From assembly GCA_035578905.1 (NCBI GenBank), contig JAQJVL010000005.1, positions 2,720,474 through 2,784,473 on the forward strand: DNA of 64,000 nucleotides, written 5' to 3'. The translations under genes and the position numbers were made by a program. The stretch comes from Stictocephala bisonia (Eukaryota; Arthropoda; Insecta; Hemiptera; Membracidae). Below, piece by piece: positions 35,047 through 48,884 of this stretch (positions are counted from its first letter, which is position 1; each line of letters opens with the position of its first letter). The notes under the pieces were generated by a model. That model searched no databases. It was given only the letters and a program-made list of their open reading frames with translations, and was not told where the DNA came from.

Positions 35047-36129
35047 GACAGTGTAACGTATTCTTTACCCCTGTTCATAACCAACTTGATAATGTAATTT
35101 TGTATAACAGTGTAACGTATTCTTTACCCCTGTTCATAACCAACTTGACAATGTAATTTTGTATGACAATGTAACGTATTCTTTACCCTTGTTCATAACC
35201 AACTTCAAAATGTAGTTTTGTATGACAGTGTAACGTATTCTTTACCCCTGTTCATAACCAACTACATAATGTAAATTTAAATGATAATGTAACGTATTCT
35301 TTACCCCTGTTCATAACCAACTTCATAATGTAATTTTGTATGACAGTGTAACGTATTCTTTACCCCTGTTCATAACCAACTTCATAATGTAATTTTGTAT
35401 GACAATGTAACGTATTCTTTACCCCTGTTCATAACCAACTTCATAATGTAATTTTGAATGATAATGTAACGTATTCTTTACCCCTGTTCATAACCAACTT
35501 CATAATGTAGTTTTGTATGATAATGTAACGTATTCTTTACCCCTGTCCATAACCAACTTCATAATGTAGTTTTGTATGACAGTGTAACGTATTCTTTACC
35601 CCTGTCCATAACCAACTTCATAATGTAATTTTGTATGACAGTGTAACGTATTCTTTACCCCTGTTCATAACCAACTTCATAATGTAGTTTTGTATGACAG
35701 TGTAACGTATTCTTTACCCCTGTTCATAACCAACTTCATAATGTAGTTTTGTATGACAGTGTAACGTATTCTTTACCCCTGTTCATAACCAACTTCATAA
35801 TGTAGTTTTGTATGATAGTGTAACGTATTCTTTACCCCTGTTCATAACCAACTTCATAATGTAGTTTTGTATGACAGTGTAACGTATTCTTTACCCCTGT
35901 TCATAACCAACTTCATAATGTAGTTTTGTATGACAGTGTAACGTATTCTTTACCCCTGTTCATAACCAACTTCATAATGTAGTTTTGTATGACAGTGTAA
36001 CGTATTTTTTACCCCTGTTCATAACCAACTTCATAATGTAGTTTTGTATGACAGTGTAACGTATTCTTTACCCCTGTCCATAACCAACTTCATAATGTAA
36101 TTTTGTATGACAGTGTAACGTATTCTTTA
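35047..36129 (+). repeat. 59-bp satellite, final block (about 18 units)
   Basis: Continuation of the 59-bp satellite; the first units carry the same private variants as those after copy 1. It ends abruptly at TATTCTTTAT (36,121-36,130) into unique AT-rich DNA. Confidence 0.94.
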
Positions 36130-36465
36130 TAAATATCAGAATAGTTACAAATTTTGTTATGTTTAATTTCACAAACACAAGAAAATAATAATTTTTTAAA
36201 AATATTTCTTTAGCAAAATTTTATTGAAAATAAAATGTAACTCTTCAACAAAATAAAAACAAAAATATCTTCTCAAAATATTTTATTTAAAATTAAAAAT
36301 CAAACTTAAAAACTTTTCTGAAATATAGGAATAAAACTTTTCAATGTGTCAAATAATAATAATACAGTTTCTTAATATTCAGATTAAATTATTTACTATA
36401 AATTCGTTATGTATGAACGAATGCTGCCTCAGGAATCTGCAAAACAACAAAATAAACCAGCCTTT
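36130..36465. other. very AT-rich spacer
   Basis: A/T runs, no gene or repeat structure seen. Confidence 0.5.
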
Positions 36466-36700
36466 GGCGAGCCGGTGGCCGAGCGGTCTAAGGCGTCAGG
36501 ACTTTGAGCTTGGGTTAGAGATAGCGATTGTTCGAATCCGGCCTAGACTGGAAGATTTATCAGTAATATTCACCTTCTACTGTACTGGTTCCCCCTTACT
36601 CTGTCTGAATAAGTTCCTCGCACAGATCAATATTCTATGAGGAATGGGTAGAGTAAGGTTAAGAAGGAGGTTCGGCCTCTCCTTAAAAAAAAAAAAAAAT
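36466..36700 (+). mobile_element. tRNA-derived SINE with poly(A) tail
   Basis: Box A TGGCCGAGCGG at 36,476-36,486 and box B GTTCGAATCC at 36,530-36,539 resemble a Ser/Leu-type tRNA with a long variable arm. A body shared with the 9.7-kb copy follows, ending TTCGGCCTCTCCTT and an A run at 36,684-36,699. The tail and unrelated body show it is a SINE and not a tRNA gene. Confidence 0.78.
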
Positions 36701-36786
36701 AATAATAATAACCAATGGTTATCTTAATTTTTAAAACTTCTTTTTTTAATACTAAAATTATCTGACTTCTGACAAAATTTACTGAA

Positions 36787-37262
36787 ATGTCGCTAGAAGA
36801 GCGGCACTTAAAAGAACAAGAAAAACTAAGAAACATTTACTAGATTTTTGTGTGAACAACTAAAAGGGCAGGGGACAAAGCTGACAACGAGAATCGACAA
36901 GCTAATAACAAAATTCGAACTTACGTCGCTTCCAGAGAACAGTCTAATTAAACCAGTCGCCCGACACATCAACGTCGCGCACGTACAAACAATACTCACA
37001 CTGCGCGGCACAGCACAGCTTCTCAAAGTCTCCCGCGGGAAAATTTTCGAACTCCGGACTGTGGCGGAAGAACGGTTCAAAAAGCGCTGAACTTAATTCA
37101 GCAAAAGATGCCGGCGAAACAGGCCGAACAGACCGTTACTCGAAGTATTTACGTAGACTCCCCCACTACAAGCAAATTGCCTCGAACAGAAGGGAAGATA
37201 ACCAAACAGGGAGGAAGCAAACGCTACAACGCCACCAAAACCTGTAAATTGCAGAAAACATG
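36787..37262 (+). pseudogene. unidentified broken coding sequence
   Basis: From ATG at 36,787 a frame reads MSLEERHLKEQEKLRNIY then stops. With a frame change, 36,848-37,090 is open for 80 codons (CEQLKGQGTKLTTRIDKLIT, then SRGKIFELRTVAEERF). A third frame continues DRYSKYLRRLPHYKQIAS to about 37,250. The segment is richer in G+C than its surroundings. Charged, helix-prone composition could suit a retroelement gag or a retroposed host gene; I recognise neither. Confidence 0.3.
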
Positions 37263-39967
37263 ACGATCCGACTCGACAGGAAAGAATCTTGTAGTAACAA
37301 ATATTGGTTATTTTGTTTCTAATGGGAAAACCTACTTTTTTTATTTGAGAAGCTAAGATTCTCAATTTTTATGAAAACTGCAACATTTTGATTGAAATTT
37401 TAAAGAGTTTGATATAATTTTCTATTGAAAGTACTTTTTCTAATATTTTCATTTTTCTAAAATCAATGCAACTAAACATTGTTACAACAATGGACAATCC
37501 TCCGTTGGATGTAAAGAGTCATTAACTACCCTAAAAAAAGGATTTCTTAGGTCCAGTATGTATTTACAAAGTTTAAATCGTAAACTTTACATCGTAACTT
37601 TTTAAAACTGTAAAACAGCGTCATTTTTTAGAGGATGGGCCTTTTGAGGTCGGCACTGTGTTTTCCTAATGCTTTGATGTACTCTATGACCCCTGATATG
37701 TAAGAAAACTAATAGTTACTTCAAAAAATAGATTTTTAGGTGTAGTAATGATGTGCTAAATATTACTACTTTAGCTGTAATCATTCAGAAAATATTAAGC
37801 CATTGCGAGACTTATATTTAAAGTCATATTTTTGATTAAAAATAATTTTACGAGATTTTTATACCAATGTTGTTTAAAGCAGCATACGTCAATTTTCTTA
37901 TAAACACATTTTTAGTTTCTACATTAAATAATTTTTATATTTTTTTTCTTTTTTAAAACATTCTCGTATGGTTATCACGTTAGACAACACACTGGGGTTG
38001 ATGCTAGATGACACGTCGTGCGAGTTGCCCTAGAGCTTGACGTCATGAAATCTAATCTTACTGCCAACATCGCAATCAAGACTCAGCTCCTCGGAATGAT
38101 ATTATAATTTACCTTCGTTCTTGGTGGCCTAGTTACGGCACCCAATCACCGACACAAGTCCACCAACAATCTAGATGTTGCACCACCTTAGGCATGTGCA
38201 CAATTTTCATGGTTCAAAATTAACTTGATGTAATAGGCCTATAATTAACCACTGTATACCTAAATTTGATGAAAATAATTTTTTTAAAGTTCATGTTACT
38301 GTTTAAGAATGCACGGATAATTTTAAAAGAACAGACTATACTTATGTAACATAATTTTACCTGTTGTCTTACACACCTGTCTTTTTATTACTTTGGGAGT
38401 TCAGACCCCTCTGTTTAAATCATATTCTGGGTCGGCGTATTAACGGACTCTATTTAAGGAAATATGAGTACTATTACCTTTTTTAATACATTATTCGAGA
38501 TTTACTTAATACGGCATGTTATATTAAACGTCTTCTCGAACTGAAAGGAATCTTAATATATTTATATCTTTACTGAATGAATATCAAACAAATTTAATAT
38601 ATTATGGCCAATCAATATAAAAAAACCACTTCATGTAAAATTATTTAATGCTATAAAATTAAGTTAATAATCAAATAAATGCCACAATGATGGTTTACAT
38701 ATATGACAGTCCTAACATTCTAGGAATAAAGGCTACGTAAAGGTCTGCCATGTTACACTGTGGCCGGAATATCATTTTATAGACAACTATTTCAAATTTC
38801 TGGTGTATTATAGAAATTACACTAATAGTTGTTGGCGGTTGAGGATCTAAGACCTCTCCCATAGATTATTTCAACCCAACAAAACTTCAAGATGACCGAG
38901 GTCGTGTGATAGAAGCTTTTTAACAACCTTATATTTTAAATCGAGACAATTTAAGGCAAATTACATATCTCTTACATCAAATCTGTGGAGAAAATTATGT
39001 AAATCTTCTGTCCTCTCCTACCTCCCCTTGAAATGGAAGTCAATTTTGAATAATGCTGTAAAACCACCTATAAACCTACTATCTAACACACAGGCTCCAA
39101 TGAGACGTAATTGTGACCAAGTAACAAATCTCTCTTAAAATGTGTGAATGATTAGGCTTTGGATTCAGGAATATATCAAAAAAAAAACCTCAGAAATAAG
39201 ATTTTATAGGTGAGATTAATATATTTTCTTCCTCCCGATTGTTTCCCCCTAATAAGTAGTGACGTAATGAGTATGGAAAGTAACGAGACATTCTACTCAT
39301 TGTGCAGTAAGATATACCACCTCATTACATTCATCTGTTTCCATGAAAGTTGTACATTTTCTAATACTGTTCTATTACGGCCCCTAGTTAGGGCCGTAAT
39401 AACGGAATAAAATAATTAAACTATAGATAAAATGACGGACTACCGGGCAACTACATTTGTCTCTCAAGAATTTAATCGATTTTTCAATGCATGTCGGTTT
39501 TTGATCCAAATCAATCAGACAATTTTAAGGGTTTCTCTGAAAAAAAAATTAAACAAACAAAGTTAAATCTTGAACTTAAAATTGTCAGATTTATTTGGGA
39601 CAAAAAATAACTTATATATTAAAAAGTCGATTAGAATCCATTGATAACATGATATTAATTACGATGTCAAGTCCTAAATGATGAAATTTGAACTAGCATG
39701 TGCATGCAGCCTTGACTAATTTGTTTACGACAGGTGCACGGACGACGGTCAGGTCACTGGAAACTCGGCCGCCTCTTCTTGGGTTGACTTAGCCTATTAC
39801 CAAAGTGCGTTACAAGAGAATGTCTGGATATGCTAAGCTACAACCTCCTCCTCTCCCGATGAGGCTAACCACAGATAAAATGGAGTTACTCTTTTCCTGA
39901 AAATTTGAACTAAAGTGAATTGTTCCAACTTAAACACTTAAATTAACTAACAAAAAATAAATAGTTC
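37263..39967. other. AT-rich stretch with no recognised gene
   Basis: About 2.7 kb without long frames or repeats I can name. A short GC-richer segment at about 37,980-38,200 and another at 39,720-39,860 show no domain. Confidence 0.45.
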
Positions 39968-40007
39968 GAAGTTATAATATATATATGTATATTTATATTA
40001 TAACTTC

Positions 40008-40083
<76 letters not shown>
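39968..40083. repeat. 14-bp-arm palindrome and (AT)n microsatellite
   Basis: GAAGTTATAATATA and its inverse TATTATAACTTC flank a short AT spacer (39,968-40,007), followed by about 74 bases of alternating AT. Confidence 0.9.
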
Positions 40084-40086
<3 letters not shown>

Positions 40087-41344
40087 CGAAGATTCTTCTG
40101 AATTAGTAGAAACTGCGAAATGTATTTATACAAATATATTCAAATATATAAATGTATCGAATTTATTTTACCTCACAGTATACTGACTCCCACAAATTTG
40201 TTTATAATTATTGACCAAAACAGTTAAAAAAAGATTCAGCCACATCTTCCATTGTATCTTTGTTCAGTGTGTCAAATCATGAATATAAATCTATTTAACA
40301 ATTTAAAATATGTCTTGAAAATTTCATGTTTGTATCTGAACCTTATGTTGAATATCGTTTTTAACACATGTTGTTAAAAAAACTTACATTGAATTGAATT
40401 TTCATGGCACAGATGAGTCAACCTGTCACTGCAAAATCTAAAAACATTATTTACTCATAAAATTTGCTTATTACATTTTTCTCAGTACCAAACCTCTCTT
40501 TTTCAGTCAACAACTTTGCTTCATCCAAACGGATATGATTTGTCAAAACTGTGTTCACAAATAGTAGTGGATTATTAATCCCCCTGTCGATATTTGTCAG
40601 CCTCAATGTGTTCGTTTATCAACCTCATTTGAAATCCCTTTAATTTACGTCTGTCCAATAATGTATCTAAAGCCTTGAGAGTTCAACTACAAAATACAAA
40701 AAACTCACCAAGTACCCTTTAGTCGAACGAGTGTGTTTTGCTATATCACTTACAGTGTATGTTTGCATAATATTTCTATAATACTGAAAAATTTTACTCC
40801 CCGATTAACCTACATATAGGTATATACTTCGTAGAAATTTTATTTGTATTTAACGTATAATCATGGTATATTTATGAACTAAAAATGAATTTCGCTAAAT
40901 TTTCCAGCATCCAAAATTTGATTTTATTTATTATATTTGCCTTCAATGAATATTTTGTATTTGCGTATGTCAAAATGAAATTTTGCAGAATAAGTCAACT
41001 AGGCTTGACCCTGGGACTCTTTTGGTGGGCAACCAAGTTTATAATACGATTTAACGGAAACAGGGAAACTGCTATATCAGAAGGAATTGTTTTACTAAAT
41101 CGATTTCAAACTGAGGATGGCCGCTGTAATTCACAGAGTTGAATTGGGAGAATTGTTGTTGAGTCTTTAAGATTTTCGCCCTTGTTTACTTTTTAGAAGG
41201 ACAAGACACGATTTCCACTCCAAATAACGAGTATATTTTTCCAAGCACTAAGGCATCAAAGTATATAACATCCGACTTACAAGAAGTCAAAAGATAGATT
41301 GTATTAGTACTATGTCTACGAAGTGTGTCCGATTAGTAACTCAT
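40084..41344. other. AT-rich spacer
   Basis: An ATG-started 85-codon frame at 40,885-41,142 has a hydrophobic N-terminal half (LILFIIFAFNEYFVFAYV) but no recognised family, splice signals or homolog in the window. I do not call it a gene. Confidence 0.4.
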
Positions 41345-43105
41345 GCGTGGATGGGTGGATCAAATACCACGAACATGTATGGGTAGTTGGGCGCATCAGT
41401 ACCACGAACGTCAATGGATGGGCGGAAGGGTCAATACCACGAACAAGTATGGGTAGTTGGGTGGATCAAATACCACGAACAAGTATGGGTATTTGGGTGG
41501 ATCAGTACCACGAACGTCAATGGATGGGTGGGAGGGTAAATACCAAGACCATCTATTGGTTGTTGGGTGGATCAAATACCATGAACATGTATGGGTAGTT
41601 GGGTGGATCAATACCACGAACATGTATGGGTAGTTGGGTGGATCAAATACCACGAATATGTATGGGTAGTTGGGTGGATCAATACCACGAACATGTATGG
41701 GTAGTTGGGTGGATCAATACCACGAACATGTATGGGTAGTTGGGTGGATCAAATACCACGAATATGTATGGGTAGTTGGGTGGATCAATACCACGAACAT
41801 GTATGGGTAGTTGGGTGGATCAAATACCACGAATATGTATGGGTAGTTGGGTGAATCAATACCACGAACATGTATGGGTAGTTGGGTAGATCAATACCAC
41901 GAACATGTATGGGTAGTTGGGTGGATCAAATACCACGAATATGTATGGGTAGTTGGGTGGATCAATACCACGAACATGTATGGGTAGTTGGGTGGATCAA
42001 TACCACGAACATGTATGGGTAGTTGGGTGGATCAATACCACGAACATGTATGGGTAGTTGGGTGGATCAATACCACGAATATGTATGGGTATTTGGGTGG
42101 ATCAATACCACGAACATGTATGGGTAGTTGGGTGGATCAAATACCACGAATATGTATGGGTATTTGGGTGGATCAATACCACGAACATGTATGGGTATTT
42201 GGGTGGATCAATACCACGAATATGTATGGGTATTTGGGTGGATCAATACCACGAACATGTATGGGTAGTTGGGTGGATCAAATACCACGAATATGTATGG
42301 GTATTTGGGTGGATCAATACCACGAACATGTATGGGTAGTTGGGTGGATCAAATACCACGAATATGTATGGGTATTTGGGTGGATCAATACCACGAACAT
42401 GTATGGGTAGTTGGGTGGATCAAATACCACGAACATGTATGGGTATTTGGGTGGATCAATACCACGAACATGTATGGGTAGTTGGGTGGATCAAATACCA
42501 CGAATATGTATGGGTATTTGGGTGGATCAATACCACGAACATGTATGGGTAGTTGGGTGGATCAATACCACGAACATGTATGGGTAGTTGGGTGGATCAA
42601 ATACCACGAATATGTATGGGTATTTGGGTGGATCAGTACCACGAACGTCTATGGATGGGTGGGAGGGTCAATACCAAGAACATCTATGGGTAGTTGGGTG
42701 GATCAAATACTACGAATATGTATGGGTAGTTGGGTGGATCAATACCACGAACATGTATGGGTAGTAGGGGGGATCAGTACCACAAACATGTATTGGTAGT
42801 TGGGTGGATCAATATCACGAACGTCAAAGGGTGGGCGGGAGGGTTAATACCACGAACATGTATGGGTAGTAGGGGGGATCAGTACCACAAACATGTATTG
42901 GTAGTTGGGTGGATCAATATCACGAACGTCAAAGGGTGGGCGGGAGGGTCAATACCACGAACATGTATGGGTAGTCGGTTGGATCAATACCACGACCGTC
43001 AAAAGGATAGGCGTGCGGGTCAATACCACGAACATGTATGGGTAGTTGGGTGGATCAATACCACGAACATGTATTGGTTTAGGAGGATTAATAGCACGAA
43101 CGGTT
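41345..43105 (+). repeat. 35/36-bp tandem array (about 50 units)
   Basis: Units of GGGTAGTTGGGTGGATCAAT plus ACCACGAACATGTAT (35 bp), or 36 bp with CAAATACC. Variants with TATTTGGG, GAATATG and ATGGATGGGTGGGAGG occur in runs. At both edges units are more diverged, as expected for arrays homogenised from the centre. Short frames within are by-products. Confidence 0.94.
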
Positions 43106-43489
43106 ATGGGTATTGACCCGGTGTTGGGTAATTCGGGGATTGTAGTAAAGGATTACTAGCCTTCGTGGCATAAACGTTGAATACGTCGTTCGTATCAATT
43201 GTGTAGAAGTAAAGTAGACAAGTGAATGCTTTTATTAGTCCATTATGCCGTGCATTTGCTTAGGTGTTATCAAATCTAAATCTCTTTATTTTAAATAAAA
43301 CTTTTCCACTTTTGTTCAAAGATATTTATATATTATTCTGCTCGATTTGATTCTCATGTTTGGTTGTTATGATAGGAAGTCATGCATAATTTAGTCTAAC
43401 ATCATTACTGCATAGTAAGGTACTCAAATCATTTGCATAAATCAATTCGTGGTTTAACCAAATACTAAAGGAAATGTTATTCTAAATAC
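43106..43489. other. spacer between arrays
   Basis: Unique AT-rich DNA; nothing recognised. Confidence 0.5.
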
Positions 43490-46400
43490 TAAGAACTTCT
43501 ATTAGGTTCGTCAATTGTAGATGCAGATGAAGCTTGTGGACGTTATGAGTCCATTCACATTCCATTACATTACATTCCATTCACTCTACAACTATACCTA
43601 TACCTTTACATTCCAAGAACTTCTATTAGGTTCATCAGATGTAGATGCAGATGAAGCTTGTGGACGTTATGAGTCAACATTCACTCTGCAACTATACCTA
43701 TACCTTTACAATCCAAGAATTTCTATAGGTTCATCAGTTGTAGATGCAGATGTGAAGCTTGTGGACGTTATGAGTCAACATTCACTCTGCAACTATACCT
43801 ATACCTTTACATTCCAAGAACTTCTATTAGGTTCGTTAGTTGTAGATGCAGATGAAGCTTGTGGACGATATGAGTCAGTATTCTCTCTGCAACTATACCT
43901 ATACCTTTACATTCCAAGAACTTCTATTAGGTTCGTTAGTTGTAGATGCAGATGAAGCATGTGGACGTTATGAGTCAACAGTCTCTCTGCAACTATACCT
44001 ATACCTTTACATTCCAAGAACTTCTATTAGTTTATCAGTTGTAGATGCAGATGAAGCTTGTGGACGTTATGAGTCAACATTCTCTAAGCAACTATACCTA
44101 TACCTTTACATTCCAAGAACTTCTATTAGGTTCGCCAGTTGTAGATGCAGATGAAGCTTGTGGACGTTATGAGTCAACATTCTCTCTGCAACTATACCTA
44201 TACATTTACATTCCAAAAACTTCTATTAGATTCGTCAGTTGTAGATGCAGATGAAGCTTGTGGACGTTATAAGTCAACATTCTCTCTGCAACTATACCTA
44301 TACCTTTACATTCCAAGAACTTCTATTAGGTTCGTCAGTTGTAGATGCAGATGAAGCTTGTGGACGTTATAAGTCAACATTCACTCTGCACTATACCTGT
44401 ACCTTTACATTCCAAGAACTTCTATTAGGTTCGTCAGTTGTAGATGCAGATGAAGCTTGTGGACGTTATAAGTCTCACATTCTCTCTGCAACTATACCTA
44501 TACCTTTACATCCCAAGAACTTCTAATAGGTTCATCAGTTGTAGATGCAGATGAAGCTTGTAGACGTTATGAGTCAACATTCTCTCTACAACTATACCTA
44601 TACCTTTACATTCCAAGAACTTCTATTAGTTTCGTCTGTTGTAGATGCAGATGAAGCTTGTGGACGTTATAAGTCAACATTCACTCTGCAACTATACCTA
44701 TACCTTTACATTCCAAGAACTTCTATTAGGTTCATCAGTTGTAGATGCAGATGAAGCTTGTGGACGTTATGAGTCAACATTCTCTCTGCAACTATACCTA
44801 TACCTTTACATTCCAAGAAATTCTATTAAGTTCGTCAGTTGTAGATACATATAAAGTTTGTGGACGTTATAAGTCAACATTCACTCTCCAATTATACCTT
44901 ACATTCCAAGAACTTTTATTAGGTTCATCAGTTGTAGATGCAGATGAAGCATGTGGACGTTATGAGTCAACAGTCTCTCTGCAACTATACCTATACCTTT
45001 ACATTCCAAGAACCTCTATTAGGTTCGTCAGTTGTAGATGCAGATGAAGCTTGTGGACGTTATAAGTCAAAATTCACTCTACAACTATACCTATACCTTT
45101 ACATTCCAAGAACTTCTATTAGGTTCGTCAGTTGTAAATGCAGATGAAGCTTGTGGACGTTATAAGTCAAAATTCACTCTACAACTATACCTATACCTTT
45201 ACATTCCAAGAACTTCTATTAGGTTCGTCAGTTGTAGATGCAGATGAAGCTTGTGGAAGTTATAAGTCAACATTCACTCTGCAACTATACCTATACCTTT
45301 ACATTCCAAGAACTTCTATTAGGTTCGTCAGTTTTAGATGCAGATAAAGCTTGTGGGCGTTATGAGTCAACATTCTCTCTGCAACTATATCTATACCTTT
45401 ACATTCCAAGAACTTCTATTAGGTTCGTCAGTTGTAGATGCAGATGAAGCTTGTGGATGTTATGAATCAACATTCTCTCTGCAACTATACCTTTACATTC
45501 CAAGAACTTCTATAAGGGTTATCAGTTGTAGATGCAGATGAAGCTTGTGGACGTTATGAGTCAACATTCTCTCAGCAACTATACCTATACCTTTACATTC
45601 CAAGAACTTCTATTAGGTTCGTTAGTTGTAGATGCAGATGAAGCTTGTGGACGTTATGAGTCAACATTCTCTCTGCAACTATACCTATACCTTTACATTC
45701 CAAGAACTTCTATTAGGTTCGCCAGTTGTAGATGCAGATGAAGCTTGTGGACGTTATGAGTCAACATTCTCTCTGCAACTATACCTATACCTTTACATTC
45801 CAAGAACTTCTATTAGGTTCGTTAGTTGTAGATGCAGATGAAGCTTCAGGACGTTATGAGTCAACATTCTCTCAGCAACTATACCTATACCTTTACATTC
45901 CAAGAACTTCTATTAGGTTCATCAGTTGTAGATGCAGATGAAGCTTGTGGACGTTATGAGTCAAAATTCTCTCTGCAACTATACTTATACCTTTACATTC
46001 CAAGAACTTCTATTAGGTTCATCAGTTGTAGATGCAGATGAAGCTTGTGGACGTTATGAGTCAACATTCTCTCAGCAACTATACATAAACCTTTACATTC
46101 CAAGAACTTCTATTAGATTCGTCAGTTGTAGATGCAGATGAAGTTTGTGGACGTTATAAGTCAACATTCTCTCTGCAACTATACCTATACCTTTACATTC
46201 CAAGAACTTCTATTAGGTTCGTCAGTTGTAGATGCAGATGAAGCTTGTGGACGTTATAAGTCAACGTTCACTCTGCAACCATACCTATACCTTTACATTC
46301 CAAGAACTTCTATTAGGTTCGTCAGTTGTAGATGGAGATGAAGCTTGTGGACGTTATGAGTCAACATTCTCTCTGCAACTATACCTATACCTTTACATTC

Positions 46401-48624
46401 CAAGAACTTCTATTAGTTTCGTCAGTTGTAGATACAGATAAAGTCTGTGGACGTTATAAGTCAACATTCACTCTGCAATTATACCTTACATTCCAAGAAC
46501 TTCTATTAGGTTCATCAGTTGTAGATGCAGATGAAGCATGTGGACGTTATGAGTCAACAGTCTCTCTGCAACTATACCTATACCTTTACATTCCAAGAAC
46601 CTCTATTAGGTTCGTCAGTTGTAGATGCAGATGAAGCTTGTGGACGTTATAAGTCAAAATTCACTCTACAACTATACCTATACCTTTACATTATAAGAAC
46701 TTCTATTAGGTTCGTCAGTTGTAGATGCAGATGAAGCTTGTGGACGTTATAAGTCAAAATTCACTCTACAACTATACCTATACCTTTACATTCCAAGAAC
46801 TTCTATTAGGTTCGTCAGTTGTAGATGCAGATGAAGCTTGTGGACGTTATAAGTCAACATTCACTCTGCAACTATACCTATACCATTACATTCCAAGAAC
46901 TTCTATTAGGTTCGTCAGTTGTAGATGCAGATGAAGCTTTTGGACGTTATGAGTCAACATTCTCTCTGCAACTATACCTATACCTTTACATTCCAAGAAC
47001 TTCTATTAGGTTCGTCAGTTTTAGATGCAGATGAAGCTTGTGGATGTTATGAGTCAACATTCTCTCTGCAACTATATCTATAGCTTTACATTCCAAGAAC
47101 TTCTATTAGGTTCGTCAGTTGTAGATGCAGATGAAGCTTGTGGACGTTATGAATCAACATTCTCTCTGCAACTATACCTATACCTTTACATTCCAAGAAC
47201 TTCTATTAGGTTCATCAGTTGTAGATGCAGATGAAGCTTTTGGACGTTATGAGTCAACATTCTCTCTGCAACTATACCTATACCTTTACATTCCAAGAAC
47301 TTCTATTAGTTTCGTCAGTTGTAGATGCAGATGAAGCTTGTGGACGTTATAAGTCAACATTCACTCTGCAACTATACCTATACCTTTATATTCCAAGAAC
47401 TTCTATTAGGTTCGTCAGTTGTAGATGCAGATGAAGCTTGTGGACGTTTTAAGTCAAAATTCACTCTACAACTATACCTATACCTTTACATTCCAAGAAC
47501 TTCTATTAGGTTCGTCAGTTGTAGATGCAGATGAAGCTTGTGGACGTTATAAGTCAACATTCACTCTGCAACTATACCTATACCTTTACATTCCAAGAAC
47601 TTCTATTAGGTTCGTCAGTTGTAGATGCAGATGAAGCTTGTGGACGTTATGAATCAACATTCTCTCTGCAACTATACCTATACCTTTACATTCCAAGGAC
47701 TTCTATTAGGTTCGTCAGTTGTAGATGCAGATGAAGCTTGTGGACTTTATGAATCAACATTCTCTCTGCAACTATACCTATACCTTTACATTCCAAGAAC
47801 TTCTATTAGGTTCATCAGTTGTAGATGCAGATGATGCTTTTGGACGTTATGAGTCAACATTCTCTCTGCAACTATACCTATACCTTTACATTCCAAGAAC
47901 TTCTATTAGGTTCGTCAGTTGTAGATGCAGATGAAGCTTGTGGACGTTATAAGTCAACATTCACTCTGCAACTATACCTATACCTTTATATTCCAAGAAC
48001 TTCTATTAGGTTCGTCAGTTGTAGATGCAGATGAAGCTTGTGGACGTTATAAGTCAAAATTCACTCTACAACTATACCTATACCTTTACATTCCAAGAAC
48101 TTCTATTAGGTTCGTCAGTTGTAGATGCAGATGAAGCTTGTGGACGTTATTAGTCAACATTCACTCTGCAACTATACCTATACCTTTACATTCCAAGAAC
48201 TTCTATTAGGTTCGTCAGTTGTAGATGCAGATGAAGCTTGTGGACGTTATGAATCAACATTCACTCTGCAACTATACCTATACCTTTACATTCCAAGAAC
48301 TTCTATTAGGTTCATCAGTTGTAGATGCAGATGAAGCTTTTGGACGTTATGAGTCAACATTCTCTCTGCAACTATACCTATACCTTTACATTCCAAGAAC
48401 TTCTATTAGGTTCGTCAGTTGTAGATGCAGATGAAGCTTGTGGACGTTATAAGTCAACATTCACTCTGCAACTATACCTATACCTTTATATTTCAAGAAC
48501 TTCTGTTAGGTTCGTCAGTTGTAGATGCAGATGAAGCTTGTGGACGTTATAATTCAACATTCACTCTGCAACTATACCTATTCCTTTACATTCCAAGAAC
48601 TTCTATTAGGTTCGTTAGTTATAG
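43490..48624 (+). repeat. 100-bp satellite (about 51 units)
   Basis: Units of exactly 100 bp, each with GTAGATGCAGATGAAGCTTG, TGGACGTTATGAGTCAACAT and CCAAGAACTTCTATTAGG. A HindIII site (AAGCTT) occurs in nearly every unit. A 93-bp variant lacking part of the CTATACCTATACC segment occurs twice, about 1,587 bp apart, with matching neighbours, showing a higher-order duplication. Overlapping 69-codon frames every 100 bp are artefacts of the unit. First units (43.5-43.8 kb) are most diverged. Confidence 0.95.
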
Positions 48625-48884
48625 GGATTTGTTTTGAACATTACTTAACAGTTACGTTAGTTTAGCTTTCATACGTAAAAAGGAATATACTTATTTCAAA
48701 CAAGAAGATATTTTTATATTAAAACTTTTGTCTGCTTGTTCCTTTTCTTTCCAAAAATGACAATGTTGCTTTATACTTCGGATTTTTCTGATAAGATGAT
48801 ATGTTAAATTTAATATATCATTGCTGGAAATTTTAGTCAAAAGATAGTGGACAACGTAATGAATTGTCTAGTTCATGATTTTAG

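Noticed and set aside
40885..41142. ATG-started 85-codon frame with hydrophobic N-terminus
   Set aside because: AT-rich surroundings make such frames common; no domain, repeat or splice support.
33458..46332. Equal offset of about 1,587 bp in the LINE duplication and in the 100-bp satellite duplication
   Set aside because: The sequences are unrelated and the offsets follow from different unit lengths, so I treat it as coincidence.
43521..48637. Dozens of 69-100 codon frames starting MQMKLVDV
   Set aside because: They restart every 100 bp, overlap each other and reflect the satellite unit only.
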